A stretch of 64,000 nt of DNA from an uncultured Roseobacter sp. (GCF_947499265.1 NZ_CANMNK010000001.1:1-64000), one strand, 5' to 3'; numbered from the stretch's first letter, positions 9,546 through 18,482 are shown. The notes: generated by a model not told the origin, from the sequence alone. A program made the numbers and translations.

Positions 9546-10196
9546 TTAGCCAGTGTCACTCGGAAACGGCGACTGAAGGGCTTCATTCGCGGGCACTTCA
9601 CCATTGATGACCTCAAGTGTCTGCCTTGAGGTCGACGGGGCGTCTATCGCTGCGGCGAACAGAGTTGCCACGTCATCGCGGGTGATGGTTGCGTCCATGC
9701 CGTCAAAGGCCTCTGCGACCTCAAACAAGCCGGTTGGCGCCTCGTCGGTTAGAAAGCTTGGCCGGATAATTGTGTAGTCGAGACCCGTGCCTTTTATGAA
9801 CCCATCAGCGATGTGCTTGGCGTGAAAGTAGGCGCGCAGAGCATCCGGTCCTTCGTCAGCTCGACCAGCATAAATCGAACTTAGAAGAACGAAACGTTTG
9901 ACGCCCGCGGCCTCAGCCACTTTTGCACTGTTGATTGCGCCATCACGATCAACGTCGTCGAGAGCTTTGCCTTTGGAGCCTGCGACGAACACGATTGCAT
10001 CATGGCCCTCAAACGTCCCGGTCAACGCATCAACGGAGGCCAGATCCGCCATCGACGCGGCCGCACCGGCATGCCGAAGCGTTTCAGCCTGCTCCGTTTT
10101 TCTCACAACACCGGTGACAGCCTGACCGTTCTCAAGACGTTGACCAACAAGCTTCGACCCAATAGCACCCGCGGCTCCCACAACAACAATTTTCAT
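9546..10196 (-). CDS. NAD(P)-binding atypical short-chain reductase
   Basis: A 216-residue Rossmann protein of the NAD(P)H-binding (NmrA-like/atypical SDR) group. The nucleotide-binding GAAGAIGSKL lies right at the N-terminus after MKIVVV, and FVLLSSIYAG plus YTIIRPSFLTDE match the central and C-terminal parts of the family. The start at 10196 fits the Rossmann strand; the longer frame adds a non-homologous leader. It is next to an aldehyde dehydrogenase and two 2-oxoglutarate oxygenases on the same strand, but the 100-base gap makes a common transcript uncertain. Substrate unknown. Confidence 0.75.
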   Translation of the reverse strand: MKIVVVGAAGAIGSKLVGQRLENGQAVTGVVRKTEQAETLRHAGAAASMADLASVDALTGTFEGHDAIVFVAGSKGKALDDVDRDGAINSAKVAEAAGVKRFVLLSSIYAGRADEGPDALRAYFHAKHIADGFIKGTGLDYTIIRPSFLTDEAPTGLFEVAEAFDGMDATITRDDVATLFAAAIDAPSTSRQTLEVINGEVPANEALQSPFPSDTG

Positions 10197-10339
10197 TTTC
10201 AAAAATCCTTCAGCGGCACTCTTGCTTCGCAATCTCATAAGTCTTCTGAGCGCCTAATATTTGTGCAATCATGAGCTTAGCCCAGCCGGGCAAAACAACA
10301 AGTGCGCAGCCCACCAATTACAGTGGACCGCGCTTGGTT

Positions 10340-11678
10340 TTAGCCAATCAATCGGACTTGGGCGAACTGTCGGTGCCCATCTGCAGACCCGTGGAAGCCA
10401 AACCCGCTCTGCTTGGCACCGACCCAAGGTGCGTCGCCCCCACCGCCGGAGCCTGAGTTGATCCCGACCATCCCGGCTTCAAGCCTGCGCCCGACTGCCA
10501 CTGCTTCATCTCCGCCAAACACTGCAGCGCCGAGGCCATAGTCCGACGCATTGGCAAGCCTGACCGCTTCATCCGTGTCGCTATAGCGGCTGATTGCCAC
10601 GACAGGGCCGAAGGTTTCATCACGTGCTATGTCCATTTCGGGTGTAACATCGGCTGGCACAGTGGGTGCCACGTAGTGATCGGGGTGATCCTTGCCACCT
10701 AGAAGTACGCGGGCACCTTTGACGATGGCATCGTCAATGTGATCGATCACGCCCTTGCGTTGCGTATCGTTGATGATCGGGCCGATATTGACGCCAGGTT
10801 GGTTCCAGGGGCCGATGCGGTAGCGCGCTGCGATTTCTGTGACACGCTGCTCAAACGTCTCTGCCACGCTGTCATGCACATAGATCCGTTCGGTCGAGAT
10901 GCACATCTGGCCTGCGTTTTCAAAGCTGCTGGCCACGGCAAAAAACTGTGCGGCGCGGTCAATATCGGCATCCGGCAAGACGATCATGGGATCGTTGCCA
11001 CCGAGTTCGATGACGAGGCGTTTCAGCGATCCGGCGGCACGGCGCATGATATCCTTGCCCGCCGCTTGCGAGCCGGTGAAGGCAATCATGTTCACGTCCG
11101 CCTCGACCAGAGCCTGGCCCAGATCGCGGCGACCCTGAACGATGTGCAAGACACCCGTGGGCAAGACCGTGTTCAAGGCATCCACAAAGGGCTGCGCAAT
11201 CAACGGCGTTTCTTCGGAGGGTTTAAAGACAACGGTGTTGCCCGCAACCAATGCCGGAATGATCAGGTTGTTAGCCATGGCCAGCGGGTAGTTCCAGGGT
11301 GAGATCACCGCGGTGACGCCAAGTGGGATGTATTCGATGATTTGCCCACCCCGTCTTTGCTGTTGAATTGCGTCAGCAACCTCGCGCGCTGTTTGGACCG
11401 TGCCATAGACCACGCCCTGCACCTCTCCGGTGGAGCGTCGGATGTCCTTGCCCATCTCGCGGCTGAAAAGCTCGGCCATCTCATCGACGCGGCCGGTCAG
11501 CACGCGGCAGGCCCGTTCAAGGACCGCCACGCGGTCCGCAACGGGTCGCGCAGCCCAGTCTTTCTGTGCCGCGTGGGCCTCCGCCACAATCGCGTGGATG
11601 GTGTCGTTGGTTGTGATCGGGACAGTGCCCACGAACCTCACCATTGCTGGGATCATAGGATGTAAGTGTCATTTTCAT
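10340..11678 (-). pseudogene. Aldehyde dehydrogenase with N-terminal frameshift
   Basis: An aldehyde dehydrogenase superfamily member close to succinate-semialdehyde dehydrogenases. Catalytic motifs are intact: the VIELGG glutamate and the catalytic cysteine in GQMCIS. The natural start appears to be the ATG at 11678, preceded by AAGGAA and encoding MKMTLTSYDPSNGEV, the usual N-terminus. One extra base at about 11633 then shifts the frame; removing it joins GEV to VGTVPITTNDT. The remaining open frame begins at 11656 or 11644 without a good ribosome site. The enzyme may be lost or made as a slightly shortened form. It follows the hydroxylase gene after a hairpin. Confidence 0.75.
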
Positions 11679-11696
11679 GGTTCCTTGAAAGGGTGG

Positions 11697-11721
11697 CCCG
11701 TCCGCAAGAGGTGCGGACGGG
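11697..11721 (-). terminator. Intercistronic hairpin (attenuator or RNA stabiliser)
   Basis: A perfect 10-base stem (CCCGTCCGCA and TGCGGACGGG) with a 5-base loop lies between the hydroxylase stop and the aldehyde dehydrogenase start. There is no long T-run after it on the minus strand, so it may be an attenuator or a 3-prime stabilising structure rather than a strong terminator. Confidence 0.6.
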
Positions 11722-11735
11722 AGAGATGTGTTGGC

Positions 11736-12488
11736 CTAGCCAAAGAGAACGTCAGAACGGATTATGTATTTCTCACCCGATGTGATCTGCTCGCTCGAAT
11801 GCAGGCAATGCAGAGGGTGATGACCATGCGGGAAGACCAGCACGTCACCCTTGGTCGTGCGTACCTCCACGAGGTTCACGTCATCTTCACGTTTTGCAGG
11901 TTCGGACGGGTTGGACTTGCTCACCATGAACTGCGTCCGCCCGCCTTCGTACCCATCATTGAGAAAGTTCAGATAGGTATCCTGGCTCAACTGACCTGGA
12001 TAGACATCATCCGCCAGCTTCCCGTTCACGACCCGGCTGCCGGGCCAAGCCCCGTCAGAATGCGGCTTGAAGTAATCCCCTTCATCGTGGCGATAGAAGC
12101 GGAACCGCGCGTTAATGCCGGTCGCCTTCTGACCGTTCACCTCTTCGGTTAAGAGATGCTTTGAGCGCTCCCAGAACACGCGGTCGATCTCTTCGCTGAC
12201 CACCCAGTTGGCGTTCTGGTTGTGGCGCACTGAATGCGGCAGAGACACGGGCGAGTCCTGATGGAAGCCGAGCTGTTCGGCCAGCTTGACGATGTTGTCG
12301 GCCTCAGTGTCCGAGAGCACGTTGAGCAGTTGGAATGCGCCCGGCACTTCGGGCAGCTCGACGCGTGTCACCGCGTTTTCGCCCCGCTCTTCGAAGGGAT
12401 TGATGGTGCCGGGCTTGTCGGTCCAGATCGGCAGTGCTTCAGGCCCAAAGCCACGTTCACGATTTACGATATAGAGATTGTCAGACAT
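11736..12488 (-). CDS. Prolyl 4-hydroxylase-type 2-oxoglutarate/Fe(II) oxygenase
   Basis: A 250-residue 2OG-Fe(II) dioxygenase of the prolyl 4-hydroxylase fold. The iron-binding H-x-D is FKPHSDGAW around residue 143, and the distal histidine with the 2OG-binding region appears as HPLHCLHSSEQITSGEKYIIR near residues 223-243. YFKPHSD and TYLNFLNDGYEGGRTQF are typical of the family. Bacterial members hydroxylate small molecules, peptides or free amino acids, and the substrate cannot be fixed here. It is 29 bases downstream of a CmcJ-type gene and probably shares its transcript, divergent from a LysR gene. Confidence 0.82.
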   Translation of the reverse strand: MSDNLYIVNRERGFGPEALPIWTDKPGTINPFEERGENAVTRVELPEVPGAFQLLNVLSDTEADNIVKLAEQLGFHQDSPVSLPHSVRHNQNANWVVSEEIDRVFWERSKHLLTEEVNGQKATGINARFRFYRHDEGDYFKPHSDGAWPGSRVVNGKLADDVYPGQLSQDTYLNFLNDGYEGGRTQFMVSKSNPSEPAKREDDVNLVEVRTTKGDVLVFPHGHHPLHCLHSSEQITSGEKYIIRSDVLFG

Positions 12489-12517
12489 GAGATGTGTCCT
12501 TTCTTGAGAGCGCTTGA

Positions 12518-13312
12518 TCAGGCAAATCTGACCAAAGCGCGGGTTTCGATACTTTGTCTTGGTTTGGCGTTTTCAGGGGTGACCGTCAGATCGACGGCCG
12601 AGTGCGCGACCGCAGGCGTTCCGCGACTGTCAAAGGTGGTGAACACCACCGCTTCCTCCGGCGTCATCGCTGACATGTAAACCCAGCGGTGCGCATCATT
12701 GCGTTTGAGCCCGGTGATCTGACCGCGCCTGTCCGGATAGATGATGTCCACATTCGTCCAATCCTCCGCTACGACCGCCGTAGGGTCAGCGAAGGCGAGC
12801 GGGGCGGTTTCCACTGGATAGGCAATAGGACGCCAGACATTCACAATGCCGTAATGGCCTTTTGACCATTCCGCTGCGGTCTCGTCGCCCAGAACCTCGC
12901 ACAAGCGGGCGGGTCCGGATTGCGCCGAATAATCCCCGTGCACATGGCGCGCCGGACGGCGAACGGTGTCACTGTCCACACGAACCGTGTGGTCAAAGAT
13001 CACCACCTCTTGCGCACCGCTGACACGTTTTATCAGCGTTTTGACTTCCGGGTCGTAGACATCGCGGAAGGACCGATCCGCATCAAAAGCTGCAACCGCC
13101 GTCGGGTCGGATACAAACTGCATCCCATGCGAGGCAAAGCTGATGTCAGCGCTATCGCGTGCGTCGTGCAGTTCAATTGTCGCGGGTTCATACGCCGGAT
13201 CAATCCGTGTGTCGATCTCCCCATTTGGGTCGATCAGGATCTGCGGTGTGGCGTCATCGGCCATCTGATAATGGACAATGGCCGACGGGGTCATGTGTTC
13301 GGCGACTTGCAT
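12518..13312 (-). CDS. CmcJ/NvfI-family oxygenase
   Basis: A 264-residue protein of the CmcJ/NvfI family (related to cephamycin CmcJ and fungal NvfI), non-heme iron enzymes acting on small molecules. Visible family features are the VHGDYS motif near residue 122, the YGIVNVWRPI stretch near 150, and the C-terminal FDSRGTPAVAHSA followed by RQSIETRALV. The start at 13312 is chosen because GGAG sits seven bases upstream; the track frame extends further without support. It is the first gene of the set with the prolyl hydroxylase-like enzyme and lies opposite a LysR gene, its likely regulator. Confidence 0.78.
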   Translation of the reverse strand: MQVAEHMTPSAIVHYQMADDATPQILIDPNGEIDTRIDPAYEPATIELHDARDSADISFASHGMQFVSDPTAVAAFDADRSFRDVYDPEVKTLIKRVSGAQEVVIFDHTVRVDSDTVRRPARHVHGDYSAQSGPARLCEVLGDETAAEWSKGHYGIVNVWRPIAYPVETAPLAFADPTAVVAEDWTNVDIIYPDRRGQITGLKRNDAHRWVYMSAMTPEEAVVFTTFDSRGTPAVAHSAVDLTVTPENAKPRQSIETRALVRFA

Positions 13313-13396
13313 GGTCTTCTCCTTATCTCTGCGCCGCGTTGTGCAGGCGTTGAGCGAGAGATAGCCGGTCATTCCGTTCCGAAAAACGGGATAGAT

Positions 13397-13411
13397 TGGA
13401 ATTAATAATTC
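13397..13411. promoter_or_regulatory. Candidate LysR-type operator
   Basis: GGAATTAATAATTCC is a perfect 6-base dyad with a 3-base centre, in an AT-rich stretch of the shared promoter region between the CmcJ-type gene and the LysR gene. It contains a T-N11-A spacing as expected for LysR sites. The assignment is by position and symmetry only. Confidence 0.5.
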
Positions 13412-13472
13412 CTAATTACGCAATAATATGATCTGCTGCCTGAACCCACAGCAAACGCTGAAAGAGGCACAC

Positions 13473-14363
13473 ATGTCCGATCTCGTGCAAAACCTGCGCG
13501 TCTTTCTGAAAGTCGCCGATCACGAAAGCTTCGCCGCCGCGGGGCGCGATCTGAACATGGCCAATTCCTCTGTCACCCGTCAGATCGCGGCGCTTGAGGA
13601 GGAATTGGGTGCAAAGCTGTTCGTGCGGAGCACCCGGTCTGTGCGACTCTCTCCGGCAGGAAACGAAGTCTACGCGCGTGCGCAAAATCTCTTGGCGAGC
13701 GTCGATCGCTTGAAACGCGATCTACACGCCTTGGACGGACGGGTCAGCGGCACGCTGCGCTTGTCGGTCCCGTGGCGGTTCGCGCGTATCTACATCGCGC
13801 CTCTCTTGAACAGTTTCCTAAAGACCTATCCGGATGTGCGCGTCGAAATAGTCAGCGACGACCGCATTGTCAGTCTGCCAGACGCGGGCTTTGATGCCGC
13901 CATCCGGATCGGGCGGCTTGCGGATTCATCACTCATCGCGCGGAAACTCGATGACCAAAGCTTCGCACTCGCTGCCGCGCCTTCTTACTTGTCTGACCAC
14001 CCGCCCATCGCAACCCACGCAGATCTTTCAGACCACGCGATCTTATCCTTTGCGTATACGACGAGCGCCTTCACCTGGAAACTCAGACACGACGGCCAGA
14101 CGCACCGCCTCGCAACGCGGCATAGCAGGTTGTCGACAAACAACGCTGACCTCATCACCGAAGCGGCGATTGATGGGGCGGGGATCATTGTTCAGCCGGA
14201 CTGGGCCATTCGCGACCATTTGGACAGCGGTGCGTTGATCCGGCTTTTGTCCGACTACGAGGTCACATCAACGGCCTTTGAAACCGGCATTTATGCCGTC
14301 TACCCTGCTGAAAACAGAAACAACCCCTGTGTCCGGGCCTGGGTCGAGCATCTGACGACATAA
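13473..14363 (+). CDS. LysR-family transcriptional regulator
   Basis: A 296-residue LysR regulator. The N-terminal winged helix-turn-helix (about residues 1-60) shows FLKVADHESFAAAGRDLNMANSSVTRQIAALEEELGAKLF; the rest is the LysR substrate-binding domain of the CrgA/DsdC-like type. GAAAGAGG lies upstream of the ATG at 13473, which begins exactly at the helix-turn-helix domain. Divergent from the two 2-oxoglutarate oxygenase genes, so it probably controls them and its own transcription. Confidence 0.9.
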   Translation: MSDLVQNLRVFLKVADHESFAAAGRDLNMANSSVTRQIAALEEELGAKLFVRSTRSVRLSPAGNEVYARAQNLLASVDRLKRDLHALDGRVSGTLRLSVPWRFARIYIAPLLNSFLKTYPDVRVEIVSDDRIVSLPDAGFDAAIRIGRLADSSLIARKLDDQSFALAAAPSYLSDHPPIATHADLSDHAILSFAYTTSAFTWKLRHDGQTHRLATRHSRLSTNNADLITEAAIDGAGIIVQPDWAIRDHLDSGALIRLLSDYEVTSTAFETGIYAVYPAENRNNPCVRAWVEHLTT

Positions 14364-14392
14364 TTCGCGACAGGACAAAAGAAGACAGTATC

Positions 14393-14890
14393 ATGATCTG
14401 GTTGGAAGGGCTCAGCTACCTCGTCACGATACTCGGCTTCCCAGCCGCGATATTCGTTATCGTGCGAGAAGAACGATTGCGCCGCGAAAATGAAGCCAGC
14501 GAGCTTCACCGAAATCTTTCAGAGGAATATGACAACTTCCTTCGGATGGTTATAGACCATTCTGACCTTCTACTGATGAGCCGAACACGCCTTGCTGACG
14601 ATCTGGACGAAGAAAAGCGAGAACGGGTCGAGATCATCTTTCGGATTTTGATCTCGCTGTTCGAGAAGGTCTTTATCCTTCTTCACCGCCAAGACATGGA
14701 AGGCAACGCGCAGCGCCGGTGGGCCTCCTGGCAGGACTACATGACCGAATGGTGTAATCGCGAAGACTTTCGATCTTTGCTGCCAAAGCTGCTGGAAGGC
14801 GAAGACGAAGAGTTTCGGCACTACCTGCTGGAACTCAGCGAACAATGCGCGGCCATGCAGGTGCCAGCTGAGAACAAGATAGGAGGATGA
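14393..14890 (+). CDS. Small membrane-anchored protein of unknown function
   Basis: A 165-residue protein. It begins with one hydrophobic helix (LEGLSYLVTILGFPAAIFVIV, residues about 4-24), followed by a charged, largely helical cytoplasmic part rich in Glu and Arg and including the conserved-looking WASWQDYMTEW segment. This layout (one N-terminal helix, then a soluble helical domain) is seen in several families of unknown function, and no function is assigned. It ends one base before the start codon of the glutaredoxin remnant, so the two were probably co-translated. Confidence 0.65.
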   Translation: MIWLEGLSYLVTILGFPAAIFVIVREERLRRENEASELHRNLSEEYDNFLRMVIDHSDLLLMSRTRLADDLDEEKRERVEIIFRILISLFEKVFILLHRQDMEGNAQRRWASWQDYMTEWCNREDFRSLLPKLLEGEDEEFRHYLLELSEQCAAMQVPAENKIGG

Positions 14891-14891
14891 G

Positions 14892-15179
14892 ATGACAGGG
14901 GAAACCGTCTACAAGACCGCCGTTCTTTATCGCATCGTGCAAGACGATTTCGTTTGCCCCTATGGCACTAAGGCCAAATTGTTCTTGGAACGGCGGGGAT
15001 AAAGCGTTGAGGATCACCACCTAACCACAAAGGATGAAATCAAGGCGTTCTTGAACGAGCACAATGTCCGTACGACACAGCAGGCTTTTATCGACGGCAA
15101 GCGTATAGGAGGGCTCGAGGACATCCGAAACTTCTTCTTCCCAGATCGCGTTTCGCGAGGTGGTTCAGCACAGTATTGA
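14892..15179 (+). pseudogene. Glutaredoxin with in-frame ochre stop
   Basis: Translation from the ATG gives a glutaredoxin whose redox motif is CPYG (residues 22-25), followed by KAKLFLERRG. The codon after that is TAA (15000-15002) where the family usually has tyrosine. Reading on in the same frame gives SVEDHHLTTKDEIKAF, then TTQQAFIDGKRIGGLEDIR, which is the rest of a normal glutaredoxin, ending at 15179. The gene is too short for an ordinary ORF caller. A single substitution (TAT or TAC to TAA) explains the break. Confidence 0.85.
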
Positions 15180-15238
15180 AGAAGCGGCGGCAATACCGTG
15201 CAATGATAAGGTTCGAGCATGATCTAGCTCACTCATTG

Positions 15239-15312
15239 CGTCAAATGTCCGGTAACCGGAGTGCAAACGCAGCATTGATAGGCGTTGCCGAATGGCTGGT
15301 ATGGGCCGCTGG
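15239..15312. repeat. Decayed intergenic repeat, copy F
   Basis: TCAAATGTCCGGTAACCGGA and GTGCAAACGCAGCATTGA match the copies near 8831 and 21830, followed by GGTATGGGCCGCTGG. It lies in the non-coding stretch between the glutaredoxin remnant and the convergent cupredoxin gene. Confidence 0.5.
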
Positions 15313-15400
15313 CGTATATTGCGGTCTTTGATTGTCCCCTGCGCCGCGCAAGGCGCAGACAAGTAGTTGGTTCCAGCAAACTTGCGACCCCATTGATCGG

Positions 15401-15748
15401 CTAATGAGTGATCTCAATCCGCCCCTTCATGTGCGGGTGAAAGACACAGAAGTAGGTTGTCTCCATTCCGTCTGTTACCCACACTTCACCGATGGCATCC
15501 TTTTCCAAAGCACCGGTATCCCACCCAAACTCATCAGCAGTTGCTGTGTGCGGCGCAAGGTCTTTGTTGCTCCATCGGATCATATCACCAACACGGACCT
15601 GAATCAGGCCTGGGTTGAACTCAAACGATCTGATCTCGACCTCATGCACCTTTCCGATATCCGCCAGCAGGGTAATTGGAACAGGAACGGCTGCCATCGC
15701 AGCCGTTCCGACCATCACGCTTCGACGTGTGGGCCTGCGCGTCATCAC
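15401..15748 (-). CDS. Tat-exported cupredoxin (plastocyanin/azurin-like)
   Basis: A 115-residue small blue-copper type protein. The N-terminus (TRRPTRRSVMVGTAAMAAVP) carries a twin-arginine pair and hydrophobic stretch that suggest export. Type 1 copper ligands are visible: H in APHTAT near residue 66, then C, H and M in FCVFHPHMKG near the C-terminus. It probably carries electrons in the periplasm. The start codon overlaps the stop of the upstream DUF4142 gene by four bases, so the two are translationally coupled. Confidence 0.82.
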   Translation of the reverse strand: MMTRRPTRRSVMVGTAAMAAVPVPITLLADIGKVHEVEIRSFEFNPGLIQVRVGDMIRWSNKDLAPHTATADEFGWDTGALEKDAIGEVWVTDGMETTYFCVFHPHMKGRIEITH

Positions 15749-16269
15749 TGAAGCGCCTTGACCATCATTTCGGCGTGGTGTTCGTGCGCCTTGAAGATTT
15801 CCAGACCTTGTACGAACAACGCCCGAACCTCGTCGTTGTCAATGTTGGGGATCATGGTGTTTTCGACCAGCGCGTTCACGGCCTGATGGTAGGCCAGTTC
15901 ATTGGCCGCATAGGCCGCGTCGAACTCCGCCCCGCGCAGTTTGACAAAGCCGTTGATGATCTCTTCGGCATTGGCATTCAGGGTCTGGCTGACCGCATTG
16001 TCCTGGGCCGTTGCGCCTAGCTTGTCCAGCAGTTCCAACGCTGCCGCGTTCACCGCGGTATGGTCGCGGATCATGGTGTTGGCGAAGTCGTGGATGTCGG
16101 GATTGCTGGACAGTGCAAGTGCCAGATGCGCGTAACGAATGTCGATGTTGTCGGCGGTGTAGGCGATATGGGCGTATTCAAGATCACTCATGTCGGCGAC
16201 ATCCTGTGCAGATGCCTGAACAGCTGTCATGGCGAGCAATACGGCGAAGGTGGAAAGCAGCTTTTTCAT
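15745..16269 (-). CDS. DUF4142 secreted ferritin-like protein
   Basis: A 174-residue protein with a Sec signal peptide (MKKLLSTFAVLLAMTAVQASA) and a DUF4142-type helical domain; YAHLALALSSNPDIHDFANTMIRDHTAVN and KAHEHHAEMMVKALQ are typical. DUF4142 is predicted to be ferritin-like, function unknown. It overlaps the cupredoxin gene by four bases and lies opposite an AraC-type gene, so a shared redox or stress role in the periplasm is likely. AAGGAGAC lies just upstream of the ATG. Confidence 0.8.
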   Translation of the reverse strand: MKKLLSTFAVLLAMTAVQASAQDVADMSDLEYAHIAYTADNIDIRYAHLALALSSNPDIHDFANTMIRDHTAVNAAALELLDKLGATAQDNAVSQTLNANAEEIINGFVKLRGAEFDAAYAANELAYHQAVNALVENTMIPNIDNDEVRALFVQGLEIFKAHEHHAEMMVKALQ

Positions 16270-16405
16270 CTTAGAGTCTCCTTTGAGGTTAGACCCCGTT
16301 TGAATAGCCCCTCATTTGCGTGTGTTTGAATGCGCGTGCGTCCCAAATGCTGTGCAGATCGTTCAGACCTCTGTACAGTTTCATGCGGTTCCATATGATT
16401 TGCGC

Positions 16406-17362
16406 ATGCTTGACCTTCTCAGTGACATCCTGACGAACCTGTCCATGCGTGGAACGATCTATTTCCGCACGTCTTTCACCAAGCCATGGGGCGTCGCCGT
16501 TCCGCGGTACGAGAACGTGGCACGGTTTCACTTCGCGCACCGTGGCAATTGCCTCATCCGCGTCGAGGGTGTCGATGATCCCGTCGATCTGGCTCAGGGA
16601 GACTTGGTGATCATTCCACATGGCGCGCCGCACGCGCTCTATTGTGGACACGACCCCGAGCGGACGATCATGCCCCTGGATAGGGTTCTGGAAGTTTCGG
16701 GTTTCACCGGGACTGGCGTGCTGGTCTATGGCGGTGAGGAGCCACAAAGCGAAACACAGTTGATCTGCGGTCATTTTTCGTTCGAACCTCATGCGCGCCA
16801 TATCCTGATGGAGCGTCTGCCACCCATCATCCATCTCAAGAATTATGGCGAGAGTGCGGGCCGTTGGATGGAGGCTACGTTACGGATGATCGGCGAGGAA
16901 TCCGGCGGCCAAAAGATGGGCGGCGATCTGATCGCCCTGAAGATGTCTGAAACCATCTTTGCGCAAGCGGTTCGAACCTTCATCGAAAGCAGTGATGCCC
17001 CGGAATGGGGTTTGGGGGCGTTTGCCGACCGAAATCTGAGCCGGGCGCTGGACGCCTTTCACAAGGCCCCCGCGGACAGTTGGACGGTCGAGACACTGGC
17101 GCAAGTCGCGGGCATGTCCAGGACCAGTTTTGCCGTTCAGTTTCAAAAGGCGATGGATATGACGCCCATCGACTATGTCACCAAATGGCGCATGGAGATT
17201 GCAAAGAAAGTGCTCCTGTCGCCCGGCTCATCCTTGACGGACGCAGCGGAAAGCGCGGGCTACGCGTCGGATTCTGCGTTTGCCCGTACCTTCAAGAAAG
17301 AGGCGGGGATGTCGCCGGCTGAGTTCCGCAAAGTCATCCTAGCCGAAAGTTCAACGACCTGA
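16406..17362 (+). CDS. AraC-type regulator with N-terminal cupin-like sensor
   Basis: A 318-residue AraC/XylS-family regulator. The N-terminal half has a cupin-type ligand domain (GDLVIIPHGAPHALYCG near residue 68), as in the Cupin_6 group. The C-terminal third carries the two helix-turn-helix units: LAQVAGMSRTSFAVQFQKAM and AAESAGYASDSAFARTFKKEAG, followed by SPAEFR. The ATG at 16406 is used because it begins the cupin domain; an upstream ATG at 16316 would add 30 residues lying in the promoter region of the divergent DUF4142 gene. It may control that operon or the small membrane protein downstream. Confidence 0.87.
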   Translation: MLDLLSDILTNLSMRGTIYFRTSFTKPWGVAVPRYENVARFHFAHRGNCLIRVEGVDDPVDLAQGDLVIIPHGAPHALYCGHDPERTIMPLDRVLEVSGFTGTGVLVYGGEEPQSETQLICGHFSFEPHARHILMERLPPIIHLKNYGESAGRWMEATLRMIGEESGGQKMGGDLIALKMSETIFAQAVRTFIESSDAPEWGLGAFADRNLSRALDAFHKAPADSWTVETLAQVAGMSRTSFAVQFQKAMDMTPIDYVTKWRMEIAKKVLLSPGSSLTDAAESAGYASDSAFARTFKKEAGMSPAEFRKVILAESSTT

Positions 17363-17471
17363 ACGATCTGCACAAATTTGAGGACGATCCCGCATGTATC
17401 GACCGAAAGCGCACTCCTATCTTTGTCCTGTCTAAGTTACACACAGCATCCGAAGAAAAGGACAAGCCACC

Positions 17472-17840
17472 ATGTTTCCCCGTTTTGTCACAAAATCGAT
17501 CCACGCTTATCTGGACTACCCAGTCGCCCTTGGCCTGATTGCAATGCCGTTTCTCTTTGGCCTCGGTGCCGAGAATGCACTGGCGTTCTGGCTGTCTGTT
17601 GCCACCGGCGTCGCTGCTTTCGCCCTCACCGTTTTGACCGACCATCACCTCGGTGTCATTCGGGTCTTGCCGTACGCGCTGCATTTGGCGGTGGATGGTC
17701 TTGTCGGGATCGCATTCGTGGTCGCTCCAATCGTGCTTGGCTTTGCTGGCCTCGATTTCTGGTATTACATGATCCTCGGCCTGACGGTGTTGGCCGTGGT
17801 TGGCCTGCATCAACCCGAAGATCGCCCGGCGGCGATCTGA
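17472..17840 (+). CDS. Four-helix membrane protein with SPW-like repeat
   Basis: A 122-residue membrane protein with about four hydrophobic helices arranged as two similar halves (PVALGLIAMPFLFGLG and LVGIAFVVAPIVLGFAGL). This resembles the SPW repeat family of small integral membrane proteins, of unknown function. It follows the AraC gene by 109 bases on the same strand. AAGGA lies upstream of the ATG. The localisation to the inner membrane is firm; the family name is a tentative match. Confidence 0.65.
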   Translation: MFPRFVTKSIHAYLDYPVALGLIAMPFLFGLGAENALAFWLSVATGVAAFALTVLTDHHLGVIRVLPYALHLAVDGLVGIAFVVAPIVLGFAGLDFWYYMILGLTVLAVVGLHQPEDRPAAI

Positions 17841-17900
17841 AGTACCTCAATCGGCAGAGGGCGGCGCAGAGGCGCCGTCCATGCCATAGCGGAGGGCCGC

Positions 17901-18482
17901 ATGCAGCCAAACCGAAACACTGATCTGATCGACAGCATTATGTCATGCGACCTCTGTGAGGATCTTCCTCTGGGACCCCGACCCATTCTACAGTTCAATG
18001 CGGCGTCCAAGATCCTGATCGCAGGGCAGGCACCCGGACGCATCACCCATCGCAAAGGCATCCCGTTTGACGATCCGTCGGGGAACAGGCTCCGGGACTG
18101 GTTGGGCGTGTCCCGCGAGACTTTCTACGATGCATCGAAGATCGCGATTCTGCCGATGGGGTTCTGCTATCCCGGGACCGGCACCAGCGGCGACCTGCCG
18201 CCGCGCTCCGAATGTGCCAAAGCTTGGCGCAGTCGGGTTTTGCAGGCTTTGGGCTCTGTTGAGCTCACCATTGTAATTGGACGCTATGCGATCAATTGGT
18301 ACCTGCCCGATTACGCCAATCATTCTGTCACGGAAGCTGTGAAAGCCTGGTCAGACTTGTGGCCCAAGAAGATCGTCCTTCCTCACCCGAGCCCCAGGAA
18401 CAACAGGTGGCTTAAGTCGAACCCATGGTTTTCCAATAGTCTCATCCCATTACTGCAAGACCGCGTAAGTGCCATGACCTAG
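17901..18482 (+). CDS. Uracil-DNA glycosylase-family protein
   Basis: A 193-residue protein of the uracil-DNA glycosylase superfamily (COG1573-like). The motif A region is GQAPGRITHRKGIPF (near residue 42), and the distal motif is LPHPSPRNNRWLKSNPWF. An N-terminal C-x2-C (CDLCEDL) is present, but the full four-cysteine iron-sulfur set of family 4 UDG is not obvious, so this is more likely one of the UDG-like proteins of unclear repair function. GGAGGG lies upstream of the ATG. It follows the small membrane gene by 60 bases. Confidence 0.75.
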   Translation: MQPNRNTDLIDSIMSCDLCEDLPLGPRPILQFNAASKILIAGQAPGRITHRKGIPFDDPSGNRLRDWLGVSRETFYDASKIAILPMGFCYPGTGTSGDLPPRSECAKAWRSRVLQALGSVELTIVIGRYAINWYLPDYANHSVTEAVKAWSDLWPKKIVLPHPSPRNNRWLKSNPWFSNSLIPLLQDRVSAMT

